NCBI GenBank assembly: GCA_000727475.1
Contig: KL647326.1
Coordinates: 372,001-436,000 of the forward strand
DNA length: 64,000 bases
Direction: 5' to 3'
DNA from: Sarcocystis neurona
Taxonomy: Eukaryota; Apicomplexa; Conoidasida; Eucoccidiorida; Sarcocystidae
How positions within the stretch are numbered: the stretch's first letter is position 1; each line of letters begins with the position of its first letter. The notes beneath the pieces are model-generated. The model did no database searches, was not told the DNA's origin, and was given only the letters and a program-made list of their open reading frames with translations. The position numbers and the translations under genes were made by a program. This document shows, in pieces, positions 53,554 through 64,000 of the stretch.

Positions 53554-54822
53554 GGAAAATGCCCGCAACAACAGCAGTAGCAGCATCAGCAGGAGTACCA
53601 GCAGGAGCAACGGCAACGGCAGCAACGGCAGCAGCGGCAGCAACGGCAGCAGCAGCAGTGATGGCAGCAGCAGCAGGAGCAGTGGCGGCAGCCGCAGCAG
53701 CAACGGCAGTAGCAGCAGCAGCAGCAGCAACGGCAGCACCAGCAGTAGCAGCAGCAATGGCAGCAGCAGCAGTGATAGCAGCAGCAGCAGCAGCAGCAAC
53801 CGTGGCTGTAGTAGCAATGGCAGCAGCGGCAACAGCAGCGGCAGGAGCCAGAGCACCAGCAGGAGCGCAGCCTTTCGCCAAGCTGTTGCTGCAGCTGCCG
53901 CTGCGGCTTCGCTGCGCACGACTAAGGAGGGCCGTGCCCTTACGGCTGCCTGTCTCTGCCACAAAATAGTCGCTGCTCTTTCTGTTTCCGTGTTGTCGCA
54001 GCTGTGTCGAGTCTCCTTTTCCTGCAGCGGCTGCTGTGATATAAAAAAATTGTGAGGCTGCAGAGGAGCTGGAGCAGTACTTGTCAGCTGCTTAATGCAC
54101 GGACGTAGGAATCGCAGCACAGACGTAGTTGCGGGAGCTGCAGCGGCTTGGCAGCCGCAACTCAGTACGAGCAGCGTAGTTGTACGGGGCAAAGCAGTAG
54201 CCGCATATCGTGGCGCTCGCCGCGTGCGCAACACAGAGCTAGAAGCAGCAGCAAGCAACAGTAGAAGAAGCATGAAGCGAGCAACAGCGAACAGCACGAA
54301 TATTCGAGCAGAAGCAGAGAGCAGCGAGGAAGAAAACAGCGAAGGCAGCAGCATCAGCGGCAGAAGCAGCATGAATGAGAACAGGAGCGGAGAAGCAGCA
54401 AGGACTGGAGCAAGACCACGCGTGCGTCCACGTGACAGGTGAAGTCGCGCACCAGCGGCAGTGCTTCTTCGGTCGTAGGCACTTTTCCTTTTTTTTTAGC
54501 AGCAGCAGCAGGAGCGGCGGTCATCCACTGCTTTCACCAGAGGCACAGGTACATGGTGGGTAGTAGCAGCAGCAACAGCAGGACGAGCGGAGGCAGCTGC
54601 AATACTAGCGACTGCAAGAGAAGCAAGCATACAAGTACCAGCAACAGCCGCAACATGAGTATAATACAGGAGAGCAGTAACAGCAGAAGAAAACGCGCGG
54701 CAGGAGACTGCTACACATTTTTGTGCGTACGTGTGGCCACGCCCCCTGGTGGTAGTGGCGCATTTCGTAGGCATACGAGCCCGAATAGGATTCAGCAGCA
54801 GAAGAGCAGGCGTGGCGGCCAT
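53413..54822 (-). CDS. Candidate spliced gene for a hydrophobic Ala/Leu-rich protein
   Basis: The ATG at 54,822 starts MAATPALLLLNPIRARMPTK and stays open for 108 codons, with a hydrophobic stretch (ALLYYTHVAAVAGTCMLASL) and a possible donor CTG|GTGAAA near 54,530. A second frame in the same register (54,372 to 53,413) is Leu-rich because it crosses the CAG array, but has balanced parts (for example RHSCDNTETERAATILWQRQ near 53,960-54,020). An intron of about 150 bases could link them. A competing plus-strand frame (54,095-54,442) exists. No family is recognised. Confidence 0.3.
53554..53880. repeat. Interrupted (CAG)n / GCA array
   Basis: Roughly 300 bases of CAG/GCA with scattered single-base changes (CAACGGCAGCAG words). 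It reads as Ser/Asn/Gly on one plus frame, Ala/Thr on others and Leu on the minus strand, so coding sense cannot be judged. Confidence 0.8.
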
Positions 54823-54844
54823 ACGTACGCTGCTACACCTTAGT

Positions 54845-55855
54845 TATTCGTAGACTATAGTGTGTTGTAGAATAGCCGTAAAAATGGAGTGGTACACGCA
54901 TACGGGTGTAGAAATATCCTTACGAATGCCTCTGTGTTCCCAGGTATCCGGCTAAGCTTCCGGAAGGGTATCCACGCATATGTTAACAACATTCTACAAC
55001 CAGGCACACAAAGGAAGCATCCTGAAACATCTGCGTACAAAGCTGTATGCCTGCTTCTATACAAGTAGGTACATATATATGTGTGTTCATATAGATGTAT
55101 GCGTACGTACAAGTATGTATACATATGTACATACGTAGCTGCATACATACACGCACATACACATACATACACGCCTCCACACATTCATACATAGAGATGC
55201 CCAAAGATACATACATATATATATATATACATATGCTGAAGTCCATGCGACCGCATCGACGAATGAATTCACGCGTCCATGTACGTCGGCATCTATTTAT
55301 ATATCTTTTCCTCTACGTGCAGGTGTGGGTATGTAGATGTACTTGCGTAGATGTTCGTACCTGAGGAGCATGCGTTAATCACTCTTAGAAACGGATATGT
55401 ATGTAGGGGTGATTATAATTTACGTACGGGATTGTACATGGAAGTAGCCGTTCCTACGTGGGAAAATGTTTGTAAGTAGACGCGGATATTTGTTTCCTCC
55501 GTGCGGACGGACATCCACGCGAAAGATGTGAATGAGTGTGCGTACATAAATATGCATTTGGTAAGAATATGCATGCGTACTAATCTGAAGTGACTTGTAG
55601 TGTACAGGACAAATGTCCAGGAATGGCACACATCAGCACACAGGGGCTTTCTGTGTTCGTACGTAGAAAAATATGTTCACCACTCCAACACACACACATG
55701 TGTGTACGTCTACTGTCACATGTAATCCATTTCATATATACTGTAAGTCGAACGACACACGCCTTTTTACATTAGAATCAACAGTCATACATAGAATACG
55801 CAGAACTACATATGAAGTTACGTACGTAGCTAGAGAACCGTGTACGTACGTAGAT
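54845..55855. other. TACGTA/CATACA microsatellite island
   Basis: Typical AT-rich island (ACATACAC, TATATA at 55,211-55,230). Open frames give Tyr/Ile/Val-rich repeat peptides. No gene. Confidence 0.6.
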
Positions 55856-55918
55856 GGTTTTCTGCTGCAGGACACCATTCTGTCCCACGGGATCTGCCAC
55901 GTATGATTGGGGCAGCAG

Positions 55919-56420
55919 CTACGTTTTCTCTGCGCGCTCCGCAAAACAGCAGCAGCAGGAGAGGCAGACGCAGGTGAGCGGCAGCCGTAGTGACCCAGAG
56001 GAGGTGAGCGCTACTCCCGAGGGAACCGCTTCTTTCCACATAAGATGCAGGTTCAGCATACGAGAGGACTGCCCCCGCGTTAGCAGCGCGTAAATCACAG
56101 CAGCGTTACCAGTAACTGGGTGGATCACAGGGAAGAGGAACAACAGCAGAGAATAGGACACCAACAGCCGGATCGCAGAAATAGCAGCGAGACTCACGTA
56201 CACAGACGTGCTACACTAGCAGCAGCGGAAGGTGCAGAAGCAGCGATGCCCTTGCGTGTAGTACCACTATCAGAGAAAACGTACTACCAGTTGCAAAAGA
56301 TAGCAGCGCTTCACGAGTAACTGGTGGTGCAGACGGCAGCTGCTTTTGGACCCGGGCTGTGAGTACTACCACAAGCCGTGCCAGAAGCAATTGCCGGAGC
56401 AGCACCAGACTAGTCACCTA
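55919..56420 (-). CDS. Candidate two-exon fragment, unrecognised
   Basis: On the minus strand, an acceptor (cttccctgtgatccacccag) near 56,125 precedes VTGNAAVIYALLTRGQSSRM and then NLHLMWKEAVPSGVALTSSG, open to 55,919. Upstream, around 56,195, a donor-like GTGAGT follows an open Ser/Ala-rich piece (GTTRKGIAASAPSAAASVA). Composition is balanced, so a real spliced gene is likely, but neither end nor function is known. Confidence 0.35.
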
Positions 56421-56605
56421 TCAAGTGCTTCAACAACAGTTGTAGCTATATACGTATATATATATGCATAGATACCTAAGCGCTTCAACAACAGCTGTAG
56501 CTATATATGCATGTATATCCATAGATACCTAAGCACTTCAACAGCAACTGTAGCTATATATATATATATAGACATATATATACATATATATATATATCTA
56601 TAAAT
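56421..56605. repeat. Three tandem copies of a 53-56-bp unit
   Basis: Units begin at 56,421, 56,477 and 56,530 with (t)aagygcttcaacaacag-type sequence, then tgtagctatata and a variable TA tail, then gatacct. The TA tail differs in length, so unit length drifts. Confidence 0.8.
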
Positions 56606-56690
56606 ACCTCAGTAGTCAGGGACTGGTAATTGCGTACTTCTGCCCATACGTAATAGGTGGAGAAACACGCAGGTGACAAATACGTGTGCT

Positions 56691-56855
56691 GGTGTATCTG
56701 CTAGATAGATTTATCTGGAGAATTTGGGGCGACAACTTTTCCGCAAACTGTACAGAGGGAGGTACACGTAGTGGTGTATCTGCTAGATAGATTTATCTGG
56801 AGAATTTGGGGTGACAACTTCTCCGCAAACTCTACAGAGGGAGGCACACGTAGAA
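56691..56855. repeat. 82-bp direct duplication
   Basis: GGTGTATCTGCTAGATAGAT starts at 56,691 and again at 56,773; the two 82-base copies differ at only a few positions. The DNA is not coding in any convincing frame. Confidence 0.85.
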
Positions 56856-56859
56856 TACA

Positions 56860-57740
56860 ATAGACAGGTTAATACGGGTCTGGAAATTTACGGATATGGA
56901 GATACACGTATGGAAGCAGACGGGCACTCAAGAGGGTACCTTCTGTATGTAGCTGTCTAGCTACGTGTATACACACAGCTATATATATCTGTCTATCTAT
57001 ATAGATAGATAGTAGTGAGATACACAGATAAGCGTACGTCTGCGTGTCGACGCACGTGCGTCCTCTGTACCCGCGGGAGTGCGCAGTGTAAACAGCCACA
57101 CACCGCTGCGTGCGCGGAAAAAGCAGTCACAGGTAGCGACACGCCGCGAGTTACTGCTGCTGTTGCTGTGACTTTCTGACTTTGAAAAACAAAGAACGAG
57201 TACAGCGAGAGTGTGTAGCGTGCGCGTCTACATGTGCGTGCGAAGTCGCAGTATTAGATCTCGGTAGTTCCTGCACTTCTGCGCCACACGCGCAGCAGCA
57301 GCTGAATGAAGCCTTGGCAGTGAAGCAGACGCAGCATGAGCTGCTGAAAGGCTCCAGTATAGCAGCCGTAATAGAGCAGCAGTAGCTCAAAAGCAGTCGT
57401 TTCAATGAAATTCCTGCAATATACTCAGTTGTTCCTCCTGTACACCAGAAAAAACAGCGGCAGCAGCAGCAAAGCTCGCCGCACTCTATTCTACTGTCCG
57501 TGCTTGTCTTCGTGTCTGTGCATCAGAAAGAGAACGGAGAAGCGGCATGAACAGCCGTGCAGCTAAGGCAGCTACAAAGACTAAGGACGAAAACCAGCAT
57601 TCCTTACAACTACTCTTTTCCCGTCCCTGCTAGTGCTATTCGACGAGCCCCCCACGTTGTCCTGCGAGGGATACGCCAGCAGCCGAGAATGATATTATTA
57701 CGCGTGTGCGCCTATTAGCTGATTTTAGCCTGACCACTTC
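56860..57740. other. Spacer with short frames
   Basis: A TATA/GATA patch at 56,975-57,012 is followed by unique sequence. Short open pieces on both strands at 57,151-57,405 (plus: ...TSAPHAQQQLNEALAVKQTQ) have helical character but no ends or relatives. No gene is called. Confidence 0.3.
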
Positions 57741-58383
57741 TTGTTCGGTCACTTCCTCAACCTGACACATTTACGGACTCTAGAGTCGAGTCCGCAAGTC
57801 ACACTTACAACCACTACTTCGCCTTGTGCCAGGAATACGCAGCAGGGAGGACCCTTACGCGCCGCAGTTGAAACAGCAACAGCACACCACCGGCACCAGC
57901 GACCGCGCAGCAACGGTCTCTGCACCAGTAGATGCAGCGAAGAGCTCGGCAGCCTCAGTGGCAGCCTACGCAGCGGCGGCAGCGGCTGCCAGCAGCAGTA
58001 GTACGTACAGCTGCAGAGTGTGCGATACCAACAGGCGCGCGCCGTGACTCTGGCACCAGCAAAAGCAACGGCAGACGCACGGGAAGCCTTGCAGATAAAG
58101 CCCTAGCAGAGCTTCACCAAAAAACGCAGCAATCGTGGCGGCTGCAGCAGCAACGCCAGATGCACCCCGCAGGCGATAGTGGTAATAATGACAAGGCACG
58201 CAGTGGCAGGAGGAGGGCCGCAGGTAGCAGCGGCCGCAGCTGCATTTCATGCACCAGCAGTTACAGTAGGATTTATCTGCAGAAGCAGCAGCGAGGACCC
58301 CCCAGCAGGAAGGAGCACGAACCGACTGAGCAGCGGCACGAAGCCAGGCAGCAGTCACAGCAGTGACGCAGGGAGATGCAGCA
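57741..58383. other. CAG-rich block, possible 3' part of the minus-strand gene starting at 59,213
   Basis: Open in several frames on both strands (plus 57,932-58,366; minus 57,966-58,358). An acceptor-like cttctgcag on the minus strand near 58,280 suggests another exon. The frame could not be chosen. Confidence 0.25.
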
Positions 58384-58665
58384 TCAAGTCATCCCCGCAA
58401 GCGGCAGCAGCAGTGGCAATCGTAGAGCAGCATTTGGTGCACGAGTGGCTACAGCTGCAGAAGAAAGGCGGAGGGACTCGCCGCAGCAACAGGTTCGATC
58501 TGTGGTGGCCATGTTACGCAGCAACAGCCGCGCGATGTGGAGCACGTGTGGTGTTGTCGAAGACAAACGTCTGCACATTCCCTGCAGCCAAATCTGCGGA
58601 AAATCCTGTTCGCCTGGGGGGGGCAGCACGCCACCGCACTCCGCCTCACTGCTCAACATGTCCAA
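58384..58665 (-). CDS. Candidate exon following the C2HC zinc-finger exon
   Basis: Minus-strand open frame with balanced composition: MLSSEAECGGVLPPPGEQDF, then PQIWLQGMCRRLSSTTPHVL and HIARLLLRNMATTDR. An acceptor (ggattttccgcag) falls inside, before the IWLQGM part, so the exon may start near 58,597. It stops at 58,384, where it could be the gene end or run into another intron. No family is recognised. Confidence 0.4.
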   Translation of the reverse strand: MDMLSSEAECGGVLPPPGEQDFPQIWLQGMCRRLSSTTPHVLHIARLLLRNMATTDRTCCCGESLRLSSAAVATRAPNAALRLPLLLPLAGMT

Positions 58666-59037
58666 ACAAAATTGTCGCTCTGGTGGACATCCACGTATCC
58701 ACGTGCGCGTGTGAAATACATGTATTCATACGTAAGTGCGAACATACGGGCGTGCATCTAAACAACTGATGTGTATAGTACACATACTTATATACATACA
58801 TGCAAATATGTGCATCTGGGTTCATGCATATAGGCCACTAACTAGATGCATACATATATAGTGTCTATTTGCAGGTCAGTGGCAGCATCCATATATATAT
58901 GCGCCAGAACATGAGGATAAACTGAGACAGCTTATGTGTGCCTCCGTGTGTATGACTGTATATATATGTATATATGTACACGTATATAGGTACAGGTATA
59001 CCTACTCCTATACAGTAGCTTGGATGCCACCACTTAC

Positions 59038-59213
59038 GTCTGAACAGGGAAATACACGCGCTCGTGTCTACGCACACACGTGTCTGCGTGTCTCTCCGCT
59101 TTGTTGCATGCAGCTGCACGTCCGCAGTCCTTGCAGAAAACGACAGACCCGTGGAGGTGGCAGTTGTCTCGAAGTAGCAAGAACTGTTCCACCGTATTCA
59201 GCGTTGCGAGCAT
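59038..59213 (-). CDS. First exon of a gene with a C2HC zinc finger
   Basis: ATG at 59,213, 58 codons, then the donor CAGAC|GTAAGT at 59,037. It encodes MLATLNTVEQFLLLRD, then FCKDCGRAAACNKAERHADT and Cys. C-x2-C-G-R...H-x3-C fits the C2HC zinc finger of the ZC2HC1 type (family pattern C-x2-C-G-R-x-F...L-x2-H-x3-C), found in small nucleic-acid- or protein-binding proteins. An in-frame TAA lies about 45 bases upstream, so this ATG is the probable start; TATATAAAAACG sits just before it. The next exon is probably at 58,384-58,665. Confidence 0.5.
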
Positions 59214-59239
59214 ACACGCAGCGGTACAAATGCACGTGA

Positions 59240-59306
59240 GCGGCCGTTTTTATATATGTACGTACACTACATATATATTACTCACATGCGTCCGCATAGG
59301 GGCTGA

Positions 59307-59338
<32 letters not shown>

Positions 59339-60399
59339 TCACACGTACGTACGCGTACGTGCATGGCGGGGGGCGCCCAAAGACAAAAAAGTGCGTTGCG
59401 CGCGCATGCACGCCAGAGAGACTGGGACAGGGACTTGTGCATGCATCCGCTGTCTCTCTGTCTCTCTCAACCAGAAACACAGAAATCCACGAACCAGCTT
59501 TCACCTCTACATAGGTACGTGTACGTAAAAGTAGCCACGTAGAAACGCGTGCCTGCGCGTATCCGTGGCCCTCTACACCCCGCCATGCATGCACACACAC
59601 AAATATACAGACATACATGCACGTCTGTGTGTACGTCTGCTGTCGTCCCTGCACACCATCCAGATGCAAATACATTTATATATATATATCTACATTTGTG
59701 TTTGTATGCGTGTGGGTGTGTACATATCCTCCTACACACCACGCAGACACGACTACACATATATCTATACATACACGTGCATGTACATGTTTGTGTATCA
59801 CCCTACAGACATACATACATATATATACACATGTACGTGTGAGTAAAGCCGCCCCATAAGTGTTGCAAACACGTATATGTGTGTGTACACATCTCTCTCT
59901 CTGTACCTATATATATATATATATATATGCGCGTATGTGTATGTGTGTATCGCCCTACCCATACTTCACATACCAATAGACATATACACATATATATAGA
60001 TACACATATATATACACATATATGTATATACACGGGAAGAAGTATACACTGCTTTCCGTATATACACATGAATGTGTGTATATATACACTGGTGTACTCG
60101 CATGCACACGCCTATCTCTCTACACACGCTGTACTACGCACAGAAACACAAACGCCCGGTCATCACCCCTGCACCCCGAAACTTCTCATCTCTCTTTTCG
60201 TCTCCTTCTCTTGTCCTCCACGCGACTACACAAACAAATACACATATGTTCAGCCTGGACGCAGACACGCTGCAGCACATCACCTCTCGCACACCGAGGC
60301 CGTCTGCCCTCACGCCAGTACATATGTATATTGTACACATACATATATATACATATAAGTGTGTATCAGTGCTCCGCGTCTGCCGACAATTTTCGTTTT
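59240..60399. other. Microsatellite island with one open patch
   Basis: It contains a (TG)n run at 59,305-59,333 and CATACA/TATA stretches (59,560-60,120). At about 59,380-59,520 the minus strand is open with normal composition (VEVKAGSWISVFLVERDRET), which may be a last exon of the gene at 60,400-62,200. 60,130-60,300 is of mixed composition with no sustained frame. Confidence 0.4.
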
Positions 60400-62200
60400 T
60401 AAAAGGGACAGCCGGGCGCGTGGCCCTCCAGCGGCGTGCGTGTTGATGGTAGAGAAAGACAGAAGAAGACGCCTTCGCCAGGAAGCGCTGCTGCTGCGAG
60501 GCAGCGACGTCCTCGAAACGCTCCCACACGGCCACGTCGTACAAAAACGGAGACGCCCACCACCCACACACACCGCTACTTCTACACGTGCGTGCAGACC
60601 ACTATATATATATATGAATGTACGTATGTATACGTATAGTATATACACATATATGTGAAGGTACATATATATATATGTATATGTATATATGTGTGAAGAT
60701 ACATATATATAGATATATATATATGTACACATATATGTGAAGGTACATATATATATATACGTATATGTATATATGTGTGAAGATATATATATATCTATAG
60801 ATATATATAGATATATATGCGTACATGTGTGACGGTATATATGTATAAATGGATATGTAAATACGTCTACCCTGCAGGTAGCCTGCCTCCACGTAGTCAC
60901 GCACCCCTGGCCGCTTCTCTGCATCAGCGTCGAGAGTTTTCCACACAAGTGCAGGAGGACGTCTGTCTTCCGCTGGACCACTACAAGTCTGTGAAGAGGA
61001 GACACACACATACGTCCGCAGACACGTAAATATCCACAGCTGCCTCTGCACGCGGCTGCAGTTGCGGGAATGTGCCGCGTCCTCCACGCGAGCAGCACGC
61101 GCAGCAAAGTACCTCTTCTCCACCCTCCTTGCTTGTCTATACTAAATATTGGCTTGTCCACACACATGCATACGCACATGCCTATAGCTGTGCCTCTCTA
61201 CACGTTTTGCATATATAAATACACACGAGGACAAGTGCTTCGGCAAACTTCTAAGAACGGAGACACGGAGAAGGAGACACGGAGACAGACTGACAGGGCC
61301 GGAGCCACACACAGAGACAGACGAAAAAAGAGACGGAGACACACACAGAAAGTTCTTCTTTTTGCCACACAGGAAGTTCTCCTTTTTGCCAAAATGAAGG
61401 AGTAGCGTCGCTTCTGCAATCCGCTGCGACGAGCTCGGTCAAGAACGAAGGACGTCGTCGAGGAAGGGGAGACGAAGACGAAGACGACGATGAACACAAA
61501 GCGACGAGCCAGTCTTCGTCAACGTAAAAATACGTACCAGGTTCTCCAGGCATGACACACGCATGCGGCATGCGAGGATTTCCACATGAGGAGGGCAGCG
61601 GCACGCGAACACGGCGCGACGACCCCGTGTGTGCGCGGGCGTGCATGCGTCACAAAAAAGAGACACCCGCGAGACGGAGACGGAGACGGGGAGAGTCTCA
61701 CAGAGAGAGCTGGGCAGCCACGAAGGGCAGAGAGACAGCAGCAGCCCGGACGAGGGCGACGGGAAATCCTCCTGTCTTTGTCGCGTGCTGCTGCTGCGCA
61801 GTGTAGACGAAGAGACGCCGACTACAAGACGGCGATGACGACGAACGAGGCGTAGAAGAGGCAGACGGGGTACGCCACGAGAAAGCGCTGGTCTTGCATG
61901 CGCAGCACCTGCGTGCAGCACAGAGAAGAGTCTCACTCTCTCGCGTAAAGCTGCTTCTGTGCGGAAGCGCAGAAGACGTCACAAACGACTGCAGACGTGC
62001 CCTTCTTCTCAAACTGCTCTTCAAAGTTACACGTGGAGGAGAGACACAACGCTGCACGGCCGTCTCCATACGCGTAGTCTGCAGATGCAGGTGCGTTGGC
62101 GCGCAGCCACTTCCACAGAGAGAGGTATGCAAGACACACGCAGAAGACGGAGACGAACGCGCACTTTTGGCGCACAGAAAGAGACACATATACATCTCTA
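60400..62200 (-). CDS. Candidate multi-exon gene, unrecognised
   Basis: Several minus-strand pieces look like exons. Near 62,130-61,945: WLRANAPASADYAYGDGRAA, then a charged segment (NFEEQFEKKGTSAVVCDVFC) ending at the donor GAGA|GTGAGA. A phase-2 join over a 110-base intron (acceptor gccgtcttgtag) continues as RRLFVYTAQQQHATKTGGFP near 61,810-61,750. Near 61,590-61,535 an open piece ends at the donor CTG|GTACGT. Near 61,123-61,025: MEKRYFAARAARVEDAAHSR. Near 60,985-60,885, after the acceptor cctcttcacag: ALVWKTLDADAEKRPGVRDY. Near 60,560-60,410: YDVAVWERFEDVAASQQQRF. Order and strand agree, but not all phases were verified, and more than one gene could be present. Confidence 0.35.
60601..60860. 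repeat. (TA)n-rich minisatellite, two ~81-bp copies
   Basis: CACATATATGTGAAGGTACA occurs at about 60,646 and 60,727, each followed by a TA-rich tail and a TGTGTGAAGATA box. It lies between presumed exons of the surrounding minus-strand gene. Confidence 0.7.
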
Positions 62201-62209
62201 AGTAGAGAG

Positions 62210-63100
62210 ACGCAGATATTACGGATATATAGACACACACACGCATAGAGGGACACATACATAAAGTATCTGTGCGTATACAAACAGCCATATATGTGTG
62301 TGTGTGTATATGCAGACGTAGAGGACCGATACACACACACACGCACACAGACGCAGACGTATAGTCACGAAGTATTCTCTGTAGCGTAGATACAGAAGTA
62401 CCTGTATGTATATATATAGGGAGAGACGGGCGTGGATATTATTGTGTACACACAGTCGTAGACACAAAAGACATGTGTATAAAAGTAGACACGCATATAG
62501 ACGTGAGTATGTATGAAGACGTAGATACTATATACACACACATGTAGACACATTGATATTATATATGACGTAATATATAAGGATATACTGTGGGGCAGAT
62601 TCATACAAGTAGACACGCACACAACCTAGACAAACACACACCCCGATTCACACACACACACACATACACATAGACACATCTACATCTACGTACTTCTACG
62701 TGCATTTACAAACATACACCTATATAAATACACATACGTATAAATCTTCCTACCGCTAGCTAAGTAGGTCATCTCTAGCTACCTATCTATACTTACATAC
62801 ATATATATATACGTATACATATGGACATTATATATGTATGTCTACTTACACTGTCTATCTATTCATTTATATATACACATACGTACGTATGAATCTCCCC
62901 ACCCCTAGCTATGTATCTACCTATTTATATACATATATATACATACACACACACATATGCGCATGGAAATATATATATATATGTAGTATATGTCTACGTA
63001 TACGTGGAGCGATACATACATATAGATGGATAGATATATGCATACATATGTATATATACGGATGGATGAGTAATGTCAGTCCGTAGATATATATAGAGAG
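62210..63100. repeat. (CA)n, (TA)n and TACGTA microsatellites
   Basis: It contains CACACA stretches (62,332-62,345, 62,650-62,665) and many TATATA/TACATA words. All open frames are repeat-derived. Confidence 0.6.
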
Positions 63101-63379
63101 CTAGACACTGCACGGGAGGAGAACGAGTATAAATTGACGCGCGACCACGGAAGTCCCGTCTACTTCTCTGCAGGGGTGTCTGTGTCTATTAAAACGGAGA
63201 TATATGAGTAGAATAGAAAAATGCGGGCCCCACAAACGGAAGAAGCAGCGGCATGAGCAGCCACGTGCAACCAACTCGGAGACAGACTTGCAAATCGCGT
63301 GCAGCTCTCGAGTGCCACGCGTCCCCGAGCGTAGTCGTCTTCTACGCACATGCGTACGACCTACTACTGCTGCGTCCAT
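63101..63379 (-). CDS. Candidate small protein or first exon (92 codons)
   Basis: ATG at 63,379 (ctATGG) opens MDAAVVGRTHVRRRRLRSGT, then ELHAICKSVSELVARGCSCR and a hydrophobic stretch (FSILLIYLRF), stopping at 63,101. The block is of unique composition between two microsatellite stretches. The basic N-terminus followed by a hydrophobic patch is compatible with a membrane protein, or with an exon running into intron after the ELVARG part. No family is recognised. Confidence 0.35.
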   Translation of the reverse strand: MDAAVVGRTHVRRRRLRSGTRGTRELHAICKSVSELVARGCSCRCFFRLWGPHFSILLIYLRFNRHRHPCREVDGTSVVARQFILVLLPCSV

Positions 63380-63399
63380 AGAAAGATACACGAATATAT

Positions 63400-64000
63400 A
63401 TTCTTCACAAAACTGTCTTCATACGCACACATAAATATATAAATATACACGTTCCCATCTTGCCCTACGCATACATGCATACCACCTACTGCATGCATAC
63501 AACCTCCTGCAGACACAGAACCCCCAGCACGACAACACATACATCCACATATATATGTGCATATTCTCGATGAACGTATAGACACGTATTAAATACACAT
63601 ATATAGAGAGAGAGTACACAGGCCCATGAACTCCTACGCAGACACGCACACAACCTACTGCGAGCACGCGCAGCCTCCTACGTGCGCATATATATATGTC
63701 TTCTAAGAACTCCCTTCACACACACATATATATATATATGAATACATCGAGACACACATATATATATGTTAATGCTGCCACAACTTACGTATGTATTTAT
63801 AAGAGTATCTGTATATAGAGAGACGCGACACGTGCAGTTACGTCCATATATATTCTTCTCTCTCGCAGGGGTTACGTAGACTTCTCTGTGTGCACGAAGA
63901 TGCGTATAAAAAGCAGCACGATTGAAGAAGCTACACAAGAGAGCATCACACCATGGCAGCTGTTCTTCGCCTCTGTTGATACACAGGCCTAGGACATGCC
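63400..64000. other. Microsatellite-rich end of window
   Basis: TATATA/CACATA-rich with a slightly more complex last 120 bases. No gene is seen; a gene could begin beyond the window. Confidence 0.5.

Noticed and set aside
53552..54055. 167-codon Ser/Asn/Gly plus-strand frame
   Set aside because: It follows directly from the interrupted CAG array; no part outside the repeat is convincing.
61918..61945. 28-base intron between GTGAGA and gctgcacgcag
   Set aside because: Too short; a 110-base intron with in-phase continuation is available.
1..64000. CRISPR array, insertion sequences, telomere repeats, rRNA
   Set aside because: No spaced identical repeats with unique spacers, no transposase-like frame, no AAACCCT arrays and no recognisable rRNA stretch.

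Overview
The window looks like nuclear DNA of an apicomplexan parasite, most probably a coccidian of the Eimeria type. The evidence is direct: very long reading frames saturated with CAG/CTG trinucleotides that encode runs of Gln, Ala, Ser or Leu; genes split by introns with GT-AG borders; a transmembrane protein with degenerate thrombospondin type 1 (TSP1) domains, typical of apicomplexan surface and microneme proteins; and fragments resembling a ClpP/ClpR subunit, which in these parasites usually works in the apicoplast. No bacterial operon, CRISPR array, insertion sequence or rRNA was seen. The species cannot be fixed from the sequence alone.

The DNA alternates sharply between two textures. 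CAG/CTG-rich, gene-bearing blocks lie at about 1-14,640, 20,560-26,480, 27,900-32,720, 33,030-34,640 and 47,000-54,840, with smaller ones at 16,900-19,860, 37,500-38,050, 42,030-43,620, 55,860-56,430 and 57,150-58,700. Between them lie AT-rich islands made of (TA)n, TACGTA, CATACA and (TG)n microsatellites. Two runs of N are present: 9,937-9,956 (20 N) and 39,987-40,452 (466 N).

Main genes. (1) A giant plus-strand low-complexity protein frame from about 1,839 to 13,444, probably about 3,860 residues, with its frame broken at a G10 run, the N gap and a C16 run. (2) A minus-strand gene or gene pair between 32,698 and 20,851: a 1,585-codon exon joins by matching phase to small exons, then to exons with three degenerate TSP1-like modules, a transmembrane helix and a cytosolic tail. 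(3) A minus-strand gene at 51,416-47,022 for a UVRAG/Vps38-Atg14 family protein, a predicted subunit of the class III PI3-kinase complex. (4) A minus-strand spliced gene around 18,480-16,995 with ClpP-like blocks in which the usual catalytic serine position is Arg. (5) Several further spliced minus-strand candidates (34,600-33,025; 54,822-53,413; 56,420-55,919; 59,213-58,384; 62,200-60,400; 63,379-63,101) whose exons are short and often have no ATG.

The genes are unrelated in function: a parasite surface or invasion protein, a vesicle/autophagy lipid-kinase subunit, a protease-fold subunit and several unknowns. Apart from gene 3 and the long exons of gene 2, exon-intron structures are reasoned by eye from open frames, splice motifs and phase, and should be read as models.
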